This document shows positions 56,701-64,000 of a stretch of DNA of 64,000 nucleotides, piece after piece (position 1 is the first letter of the stretch; each line of letters starts with the position of its first letter). The translations under genes and the position numbers were made by a program. The stretch spans positions 1,731,772 to 1,795,771 of the forward strand of contig CAJINV010000005.1 of NCBI GenBank assembly GCA_905178155.1, given 5' to 3'. This stretch comes from Amoebophrya sp. A120 (lineage: Eukaryota > Sar > Dinophyceae > Syndiniales > Amoebophryaceae). The notes under the pieces are model-generated. The model was given only the letters and a program-made list of their open reading frames with translations, made no database searches and was not told the origin of the DNA.

Positions 56701-58518
56701 ACTACTTAGCATGGAAGCTCTAGCATCGCAGGTTCTACTTTCGGGAAGCTTCGGCTTCCGCAATGCCGAATCCGCATGACAAATGCCACCCAATTTTGGT
56801 GACAGAAAGTGCTGGGCAGCTTTATTTGCTGCCTATGCTGCATAGAGAGATTTGCATGTGTTGTGAAGTGCGAATCACCAGTTTGATGCATTCTCTCAGA
56901 CATCCAGGGATGAGTATTTGCAAGGCATATCTTTCCCCCTGCGTGGTCGTTGCCATGATTTTCATGTGCTTCCGCAACCACGGCTTTCAGCCAGTTCGTC
57001 TGATCGACGTCATTTTCGCCGCCCATGGCGTCCTTCCATTTCGGCACGTCCACGTGGTCCGCTCCGCTGTCTGGAATCCCGTGAAGGTCCGCAAACACGT
57101 CCGTCACCGGAACCTTCCCCGCACCAGGAACTGTGGGATCGCCCGGAATCTTCTCCGTGTCGCCAAACGCCTCTTTGAGATCAGCCATTTCCACGGTCTG
57201 GGCGGGAGAATCTGGTCCGTCGGGGTACTCGAACTCCTGAAACAAGGCGTCGACCGCCTGCTTCTTGGCAGGCTCTTTTCCCCCGAGCATGTAGAAGAGG
57301 CCTTTGTATTTGGTATCGACTTTGCCGTCGGGGTCGTTTTCGTCCACCAAAAAAAACTTCTCAAACTCCTGCTTGGTGATTTCGTCTGCGTGCTCCCCAA
57401 ACGTCTCCAGTGCAAATATGTTGTCTGGGTCTGGCGGAAAGAATGGGATTTAGATTTACCATGCTACTGACTTTCAATAATGCAACAAAATCAAAAACCT
57501 GTATCGCATGACCAACGGAACGCGCTCCGGTTTTTGCCTCGCGGAGGAGGCATTTCTGATGCAGGATAAGCATGATGAGCAACCTTTCGCGAAAGCTGTG
57601 TTGCTCTTGCTAGAGCGTGCTCGTGCATTAGCATTACCGGCAACATAATTATAGTTATACATCATTTGTTTTTGAAGGACATCATGACCCACCGGCATCG
57701 CGGTGGATCATGCGTATGCGTATCTACATCCTGCATGGGAAACTATATCCTGTATGCGTATGCGTCTGCATCTATCTGCATGGGAAACTCCTCCAATCTT
57801 CGTTGGTCCAGACGACACGGACATATTTGCAATGGATACGCTGCGTCGTCTTGCAAAATCGCCTTCTCGTTCAGGTCGCGGATCTGGTCCTCGATGTCCG
57901 GCTTATAGTCGGAGTGTCCCAGCTTGCCCTCGGTCTCGTCGGGAAAGAGCGCCGCTTCACGGAGTATCTCTTTCGCTGCAAATACTCCTCCGTGATGGTC
58001 GGACACAGCTTCCTTATTAGGAGTTGAAAGGAAGTTTGAGTTTATGGATATGTGTGAGTTTGTGTCCCAGGATTCCCGATGGAGGAGTTTGTAAACGAAA
58101 TCGCCCGGGTTGTTCCACCACTTCTTTATCGTCGCATCCCAGGCGTTTCCGCCGCCGTCGTCCCATTCGTGCATGGGGTTCTCAGTCTTTACATTGATCG
58201 CTGTATACATGATTTTCTCGTGATTTGCCATGCAAGAGTCGCAAAAGCAAAACAAGCCGGGACCTCTGTCGCGCGTCGCGGGGCTGCAAATGCAATATGA
58301 GTCGGCTTGAAGATCATGCCGATTTGCATCCCATTTTTTTTTTTTTGATTGAGGTTCTGCATGACAAATCAAGGAAAAAATCCTCTTACAGCGAGCAATG
58401 ACACTACGTTTGAGAGCGCCATACCCTGTACCATCTTGCCCCAAGCGTCAGAAGCATCTTCGTCGCTGGGGAGGGGGCCGAGCGTTTCTTTGAAGGAGTC
58501 CTGGAAATCATCCAACAT
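50711..58518 (-). CDS. Large membrane protein with degenerate EF-hand-like repeats and low-complexity tail (>1,800 aa)
   Basis: Family not recognised. Exons on both sides of nine introner elements join in frame from about 58518 to the stop at 50711. The N-terminal half has at least two matching units: (T/S)K-x-(E/D)F-x-x-FF...DG-x-V...KGL(F/Y)...GG-x-E...LF-x-E. They surround VDENDPDGKVDTKYKGLF (~57,330) and TDSGSLDGFVSDHKGLY (~55,830), which look like degenerate EF-hands. A hydrophobic helix GVVAVGSAAAVGLTAVA spans the element at 54945-55104 and is followed by basic RRRAR. The C-terminal ~1,050 codons (53834-50711) are Ser/Ala/Gly/Glu-rich, contain two SLRG(S/T)KK motifs, and hold a second helix, LIFIPLTALVLVFVLVYVMFF (~52,290-52,360). 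The start is uncertain: ATG 58518, or ATG 58616 with a 35-bp GT-AG intron. Role unknown. Confidence 0.6.
53835..54040. mobile_element. Introner element, family A
   Basis: 206 bp. TATGCATTGTAAAAGTAATA left; GGTACTTTTCAAGTGGATA right. Flanks GCTCA and TCTCG match at three of five. Junction M-V-G-E-Q-V-D-E in frame. Confidence 0.78.
54193..54471. mobile_element. Introner element, family J
   Basis: 279 bp. Long, almost perfect inverted repeats: TATCCTGAGTAAAAACGTAC continuing CCACACCAGAGT. Exact duplication CGGCA. Only copy of this family here. Junction A-K-N-A-G-A-R-A in frame. Confidence 0.95.
54546..54771. mobile_element. Introner element, family C
   Basis: 226 bp. TATCAAATGCAAAAGTGTC left and inverse right, exact duplication CATCC. 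Junction A-H-K-Q-D-G-R-D-H in frame. Confidence 0.95.
54945..55104. mobile_element. Introner element, family A
   Basis: 160 bp. TATGAACTGCAACAG left; GCTTTTGCATTGCATA right; flanks CCGCA and CTGCA. It splits a transmembrane helix; junction V-G-S-A-A-A-V-G in frame. Confidence 0.9.
55553..55801. mobile_element. Introner element, family B
   Basis: 249 bp. TATGGCGTTCTCAAGCG left; exact duplication AGGGT. Removal rebuilds the repeat motif G-L-Y-T-L-L-G-G-E-P. Confidence 0.94.
55899..56108. mobile_element. Introner element, family K
   Basis: 210 bp. TATCGCAAGAAAAAACTGTT left with a close inverse on the right; exact duplication GTTCC. Only copy here. Junction G-N-G-N-Q-V-M-S-K in frame. Confidence 0.94.
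56630..56930. mobile_element. Introner element, family C (degenerate right end)
   Basis: About 300 bp. Left end TATCAAATGCAAATAAGTAT plus TTTGGGTCTGG. The right end (GAGTATTTGCAAGGCATAT) is weakly similar and no duplication is clear. It may be spliced together with an adjacent GT-AG intron (donor AAG|GTGGGC near 56628, acceptor near 56490). Confidence 0.6.
57407..57838. mobile_element. Introner element, family C (long)
   Basis: About 432 bp. Left TGCAAATATGTTGTCTGGG; right inverse ATATTTGCAATGGATA. The duplication is eroded. Junction Q-D-D-A-A-E-T-F-G in frame. Contains a short internal duplication (GCATGGGAAACT at ~57734 and ~57779). Confidence 0.75.
58172..58423. mobile_element. Introner element, family B (diverged)
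   Basis: 252 bp. Right end TTTGAGAGCGCCATA is typical; left end CATGGGGTTCTCAG is diverged. Flanks TCGTG and CCCTG. Junction M-V-Q-G-W-D-D-G in frame. Confidence 0.75.
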
Positions 58519-58619
58519 GAAAAAAAGTTACTCACGGACCGCCCGTGATCAGAGGGGGTCTGGAAATGCCTCAGGAATGCTCCAGGAATCTGCTCAGAAA
58601 TGTCCCGACTTTGCATATA

Positions 58620-60185
58620 TCGCCGCGCATCGGAGTCATCGCCTTGGTCGCTTTTATACGTCGCACATCACTGACGCGCGACACGATGAGCACGCCATAG
58701 CAACGGAATGACGGGCCACGGGAATTATCTGCGCCGTCCTGGACGGACCGCCGGCCGGCGCGAAGATTGGGCGCGGGCAATTGATATAGACCCAAAACCA
58801 CAGACCCGGCGAACCCCCGGGGCGCGCGCCCTACGCCACCACGCTGCGAAACTGAAGCGCATGCCGCTCGCGTCACACGCGTGACACGATGGCGCCACGG
58901 TTCGGGAAAACGGGGAGCGCCCCTCGGAGGGTGTTGTGCGCTGGTTAGGACAAAGGTGGTCGCCCAGCGCGCAAAGAAAGCTGGTGGCCGGCTGGCAATC
59001 CGTGCGACGGCTGGTGGCCGGCTGACAGGGCGCGCATGCGAGCGCGCGGCCCACACAGTGCGGCCCGCCCGTCCGAGCACGCGCCGCGGCCTGCGTCTGT
59101 TGCGCGGGCCGTGTTTCCTAATTTCTTTCTGCGAACATACAAACCAGCGCGCCGACGCGCCTTTGCTTGTGCGCTTGTAAGAAACACGCCAAGCAGGTTT
59201 CCTTGGGGAAAACCGAGAGGGGCCCTGGCTTCTTCCCCCCCATACGATTTCCCTGAAGAAAGAAAAACCGGGCCCAACCCCCCCCCCATCCCCCAATCGG
59301 CGGCCTTGCCCCGGGTGCCCAGCTAGGTAGCTAGCGCGCCGGGCCAGCGGCCTGCCCCTGCAAAGGCACACACCGGGCCGCCTACCGTCAACGCAGTGCG
59401 GTAGGTGTCGCCGGCCAAGGTCGCACGCGACAGCTGCGGCACGCGAAGCTTCGACATCCTGAGCCCGGCGGCCGGGCCGGCCGGGCTTCCACAGCCCTGC
59501 TCTTTACCCGCAAAAACCTGCACAATCTTGCGCCGGACTCTCCGCCCGCCACAGTTCTTCGCCCCTTCGTTCGCTGCGTGCTCACTGGCCACGCCCAAAT
59601 CCCGAAGAACTGCCCGAAGCGCCGGCCAACCATTCCGGCCCCCCTCCGTCGGACCGGCCGACAATATTCACGTGCCCAGTCTTAGCAATCGGCCTGGGCG
59701 TGCTCTGCAGAACATCCATCCGAGATATGAGAAGCGCGAGGGGCGCTCTGGGCCTGCTCTGTAGATCACTCCGCAACTGCTCTGGAGATGTCGCGGCCTT
59801 GCAACATAACACCGGAAAGGACGGCAATACTGCCGCGCCGCGGATCTCCTTCGCAGTTTCGCGAAAATTTCGACCCTTTGCAGCCTTCACGCAAAGGCAT
59901 CTTTTTCACAGGATCTGACTCGTTCGCCACGGCGCAACGGCCCGCGCCCGAGATCGATCGAATCAACCTCGGACGGATTTGCCATCGATTCCCTCACTCT
60001 CGGGTGGCTGTGGCGATCGTTATGAACTTGATCCGTACGGCAATTCTTGCCGAATATATGAGACGAATGAGGGGCATCCTGAAAAGCTTAAAAAAAACCA
60101 GCAAGGGCACTGCGAAACCCGCGAAAAAGCAACACCAGAAAAAGCCGAAACGCGGAAAATCGTGGCGCCATTTCTGCTATTGGGG
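58620..60185. other. GC-rich intergenic DNA
   Basis: Long frames on both strands are compositional. A segment at ~58860-58950 resembles 61520-61630 (shared CACGCGTGACAC core). No gene, RNA or introner element supported. Confidence 0.4.
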
Positions 60186-60189
60186 AAAA

Positions 60190-60720
60190 AATGTCGCGGC
60201 TTTTGCATTTTTCTCCTTCAGGAAAAAACCTGAAAGCGTTTGCATTTTTTTCCTTCAGGGAAAAACCTAAAAAAGTTCGCGCGATTTTCTTTTAGAAAAA
60301 AACCAATAAAGCTGCGCGCGATTTTCTATTACAAAAAAACCAAAAAAGTTGCGCGCGATTTTCTATTACAAAAAAACCCAAAAAGCTGCGCGCGATTTTC
60401 TAAAGGCCAGAAATGTGAAAAATCGCCGGCCTGATCGGCCTCATACCATCGGGGAAAGGCAGGAAAAATGGCCCGTCTTCGGTTTTGGTTTTTTTCGAGG
60501 GGGGATTCCCGCGCAACTTTTTTGGGTTTTTTTGTAAAAGAAAATCGCGCGCACCTTTTTTGGTTTTTTTGTAGTAGAAAATCGCGCGCAGCTTTTTTGG
60601 TTTTTTTGTTATAGAAAATCGCGCGAACTTTTTTAGGTTTTTCCCTGAAGGAAAAAAATGCAAACGCTCTCAGGTTTTTTCCCCAAAGAAAAAAATGCGA
60701 AGGCCTCGGCATTTTTCCTC
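60190..60720. repeat. Large palindrome built of ~40-bp repeat units
   Basis: Left arm (~60190-60410) carries units GCGCGCGATTTTCTATTAC plus an A-rich spacer. The right arm (~60495-60720) carries the inverse (GTAGAAAATCGCGCGCAGC). Outer parts also match inversely (TTCCTTCAGGGAAAAACCT and AGGTTTTTCCCTGAAGGAA). About 85 bp of unpaired centre contains a GCCGGCCTGATCGGCC core. Confidence 0.9.
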
Positions 60721-60724
60721 CCTT

Positions 60725-62395
60725 TACAGAAATGCGGCACCCGGCAGCGCGTGTGGCTTCGCTTTGGCCTTTTTTTTTGCCTACTTTCTTGGCCCGGTCC
60801 TTTCAATTTTTTTCGCTTCATTCGCGGTCTTTTTACTACCGTAGCCCGATTCAGATTCACCATGATTCTGATTCTCATTCGCGACGTTTCTGATTCTGAT
60901 TCACAACATGTGGCCTCCACAAGCCAAATAGCTTACAACGTGTGGCCTCCACAAGCCAAATAGAGTTTTGTTCTACGCAATATCCACAAAGGGCCAGCTG
61001 TAATCGGGGCGCTGAAGCTCCTCAGCGCTCATCATCGTCGGACTCTGGGTCTTGGGGCCGCGCTCGCGAACTCCGGCGGCTGCTGCTTCATCCGGCTGCT
61101 GGCCGCCGCTCTCGTTGGTGAAGGAGTGCCTAAGTCGTGCCGAGGGAGAGGAGCGGCGCCACACATGGCGCCAGTGGCTGCGCCAGTGAGTTCAGCAGCC
61201 CCATTAACTTCATACGTTTCGGCTTTGCCTAGAAGCCGCTGCAACGCCTTCGCCGGCACTTGCATCCAAGCAAGGCCAACACGGCCCGCGCGGGGGCGCC
61301 TGCCTGGCTGTCGGCCGGCGGCCGGTCCGGCTGGCAGAAGCCAGGAAGGGCTCGCGGGCTGAGGCAGGCCTTCGCCCCAGGTGAGGTCCAAGACTGCCTT
61401 GGATGCCAATCATAGACACACACACGCGGCAGTCCCCTGGGCTTTGGCGGTAGAAGTGGAGGGAAACTGACTGAAGCAATTCTGCTTGCCACCAAACCAC
61501 CCAAGACCAGCAAGAGACGAGAAAGAACGAAGCCGGGTCCGCCCGTGTCACGCGCGTGACACGGTGGCCCTGTGATCTAGAGAAGCAGGGCAGCATCCCC
61601 CTCGCGCCAAGGGGCGCGCCTGCGCGTGCGAAAGCAATGCGCCACGACAATGGGCTGACGAGGCGCCCGGCTGTGGCCAAGCGGCGCCGGCAGGCGGCCA
61701 ACCAATCAATGGGAGGCCGGCAGTTGGTTGCTTGCCCTCCCGGGTGAGGCCGGCCGTGCCTGCCGCCCACAAGGGAGGAGGGCCAGAATAGCAGTCCGCC
61801 GCGCAGAAAGCAAGGCCGGGCCCGTGCCTGGCTGCCACAGAAACAAAGAAAGGAACAGCGGCAAGGCCAGCACACTGCCTTCTTACAGAGGCAGCCCCGC
61901 TGAAGGTCCCAACCTGTCAGAGCAGGCACTGAACCGCCGGGGCGGCGGAAATGCAGGGGCAGACGGGGCGCCTGCAATGCTTCGAACCGGGCTGCGGACA
62001 AGACGCCGGCGCGCCTGCGACAAAACGAAAGCGGGCACAGATAGGCCCGACACAAGTGTGGCGCTGCGGCACTTCGCGTCCATATATGCAAGGGGAGGCC
62101 GGCAAAGGGATAAGGGGCAAACGGGCGGCGCCCGAACGTCAACGCCAGCCGCGGCCCGCATTGCGCGCCACAAAAATGCGCCAAATACGGCAGCGGGCGC
62201 CGCGTCTCGAGGACGCTGCTTTGCGATGGCCCGGCTCGGCGCCTTGTGTGCCCCTCTTCCCTGCAACCACAATGAGGGGCGCCGGCGTTGTGGGAATTGC
62301 CTCCGCCTTACATTCCCGAGGCCATTTCTGAGACATTTTTAAAGATGACGGGATCACGGGCGTGGCAGTGCATAAAAAAGTTCGTCGCGATCACT
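60725..62395. other. GC-rich intergenic DNA
   Basis: Starts with a short direct repeat (ACGTGTGGCCTCCACAAGCC-like, twice near 60905-60960). The remainder is GC-rich with repeat-like segments. No gene called. Confidence 0.4.
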
Positions 62396-62399
62396 CATT

Positions 62400-62860
62400 C
62401 TAATTTTTGCAATGCAATATTCTCACACTGAGAAGGCATATAGTTGACAGGTATGTATATAATTCTATACGGGATTTGGATTTCCCTAGTGTTTTTGCAA
62501 TACAAGCAAATTCTGCGATTACCAAAAAAGTTATTCCTGCTGCAAAGCCTGCAGCTTTGCCACTGTGAGAATCTTTTTTCGTCCCATAGAAATTTCCGTC
62601 GTCTTCGTTCCACGGTTTATCAGTGGGCACAACCCCGCCCTTCTCCCCTCTCATTTGTAATGCATGAACAACAGCACAAGTGTCAGCTCGATAAATGAAA
62701 CAGAAACTGTGGAGTCTTTGCATGAGAGATGCACGCAGGATTTTACTGCTGAGTGAATGGGTGGGCGAGTGAGTCGCGCCCCCTGAAGCAGCTCGTCGGT
62801 CCGATCGCTTCGCCAGTTCTTCTTTCCGGTGCTTGGTCTTCAGCCGGCCAGCGTCCAACT
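62400..62860 (-). other. Possible isolated exon with an introner-like end
   Basis: The minus strand reads PTDKPWNEDDGNFYGTKKD followed by a hydrophobic AAGFAAGITFLVIAEFA stretch. It is preceded by a family-F-like terminus (GTGGGCACAACCCCG, with CATTTGTAATGCATG inside) near 62630. No start, stop context or partner exon could be fixed, so coding status is doubtful. Confidence 0.25.
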
Positions 62861-63710
62861 AAAAACGGCGATCTCTTTACAAAATACAAAAAGCATACAT
62901 ACCAACAAGCGATTTCCCGGTCCGACAGCCCAAACTAGTCCGGCTTTCAAAGACGCGCACTGTAGTTCCCCCTATGGGTGTCCCGGTACGCCATGCTTAC
63001 ATGGTCGGACGAAACCCCGATCGCCTGGTAAGCTACCCCCGCAGGAGCCTGCCGCGCGCACACTGCCAGGAGGCACAGTGCCTGCGGCCTGCTTGCTATT
63101 TTGTATCAAACAAACAAGGGCCGCGCGTGGGGACCGGGTCCCCGCGCCGGGGCTTTGTGCCCGTCTCTACCTAGTGGCGCTAGTGGATCAAGCGTGTCCG
63201 GCATCGGGGCGGACACGGACAGCGTCCGCCCCCCGCCTCACACCAGGCGCGCGCGTAGTGGCTGAGTGCGAGGCCAAGCGCGGCTAGTCGCTAAGTACTT
63301 ATCTCCGGCGCGTGTTTAAGTTTCTCTCTGCGTCGCGAAGTAAAGCATTTATTTCCGAACAGTGGGCTCCTATGTCAGCAGGGCAAAAATGCATTTACTT
63401 TCGCGCTGCGCCTTTCGCTTCACCTCTCGCGCCACCCGTCGCAATCGCCTGTGGCAGTTTTTACCTGTCGCCTGCCGTAAGGGGTGTCGGTTACAAGAAC
63501 GAGAACCCGGAAGCCAAGGAGCAATGGAAATGCTTATTTATATATTATACTAGCCTCTTGACGCGGGCGTCCCGGACGCCCGCTGGGCTAGTAGATTTAA
63601 AGATAATTCTAAAGATGGGAATGTGTTCAGAAGGTCTGGCTTGGAGTCGAATAGAATGTGGCGAGAAGGTTGAAAAGCATAGCGCTGCCTGCCGCGAGGA
63701 AGATCGTTGC
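62860..63710. other. GC-rich intergenic DNA
   Basis: No supported gene. A compact hairpin (GCGGGCGTCC-CGGACGCCCGC) lies near 63558-63580. Confidence 0.4.
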
Positions 63711-64000
63711 CGCGCCTGCGCCTGTCCTAGCGGCCTCGCAGCTTTAACGCCTTTTGCGGTCCGGCGTCCAGGACGCCGGCCCGCCGTCAGCCCTTTAGCC
63801 GCGTTGCCGCGCCTGCCTGCGCTTGCCCTAGCGGCCTCGCCGCTTTAACGCCTTTTGCGGTCCGGCGTCCAGGACACCGGCCCGCCGCCAGCCCTTTAGC
63901 CGCGTTGCCGCGCCTGCGCTTGCCCTAGCGGCCTCGCCGCTTTAACGCCTTTTGCGGTCCGGCGTCCAGGACGCCGGCCCGCCGTCAGCCCTTTAGCCGC
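63711..64000. repeat. Tandem repeat, ~97-101-bp units, running off the right edge
   Basis: Units start at 63711, 63808 and 63909 (CGCGCCTGCG or CGCGCCTGCC). They are nearly identical through GCTTTAACGCCTTTTGCGG and the GTCCAGGACGCCGG palindrome. The second unit has a 4-bp insertion. Confidence 0.95.

Noticed and set aside
58571-59371. 266-codon minus-strand frame in GC-rich DNA
   Set aside because: Open frames in all phases here; related repeat at ~61.5 kb shows the shared peptide string comes from a DNA repeat.

Overview
This window is nuclear eukaryotic DNA. The genes have spliceosomal GT-AG introns, low-complexity proteins, and a ciliary dynein-assembly factor (DNAAF3) that implies a motile cilium or flagellum. 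All well-supported genes lie on the minus strand, between positions 1 and about 58,500. Coding exons are also interrupted by short inverted-repeat elements whose precise removal restores the reading frame. Same-strand gene arrays, abundant introner elements with terminal inverted repeats, and a flagellum together point to a dinoflagellate-lineage alveolate. The best guess is a syndinian parasite of the Amoebophrya type, for which such invasive intronic elements have been described. No rRNA or other taxonomic marker is present, so this is inference.

Layout by coordinate. 1-6,701: a Cys-rich membrane protein whose 3' end lies outside the window, with six introner elements. 6,720-10,670: GC-rich intergenic DNA with 14-bp satellite and other repeats. 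10,677-12,691: a low-complexity hypothetical protein. 13,539-17,084: an uninterrupted ~1,181-aa protein with a Met/Ser/Gly-rich C-terminal repeat tract. 18,246-19,102: a 128-aa secreted Cys-rich protein. 19,920-20,030: a possible structured RNA. 20,951-32,657: a ~2,100-aa VLIG/GBP-type giant GTPase with about 22 exons. 33,805-37,754: DNAAF3. 37,960-43,345: satellite blocks in opposing orientation around GC-rich DNA. 44,147-46,786: a BT1-family (folate/pteridine) transporter. 46,790-49,640: AT-richer intergenic DNA. 49,640-58,518: one large or two adjacent genes with degenerate EF-hand-like repeats, transmembrane segments and very low-complexity tails. 58,620-64,000: GC-rich repetitive DNA with a large palindrome and a ~100-bp tandem repeat running off the right edge.

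The main discovery is the introner-element (IE) system. I count 36 insertions in at least ten terminal families. They have TAT...ATA outer ends and mostly 5-bp target-site duplications; I read 19 exact duplications. In nearly every case, deleting the element plus one duplication copy gives an in-frame, family-consistent protein. No register of these boundaries gives GT-AG. Elements with unrelated termini share internal copies of a 10-mer, TTTGTCATGC and close variants, which suggests common machinery for mobility or removal. Ordinary GT-AG introns occur in the same genes, so two kinds of intervening sequence coexist. The genes have no evident functional link to each other beyond shared orientation and shared IE load.
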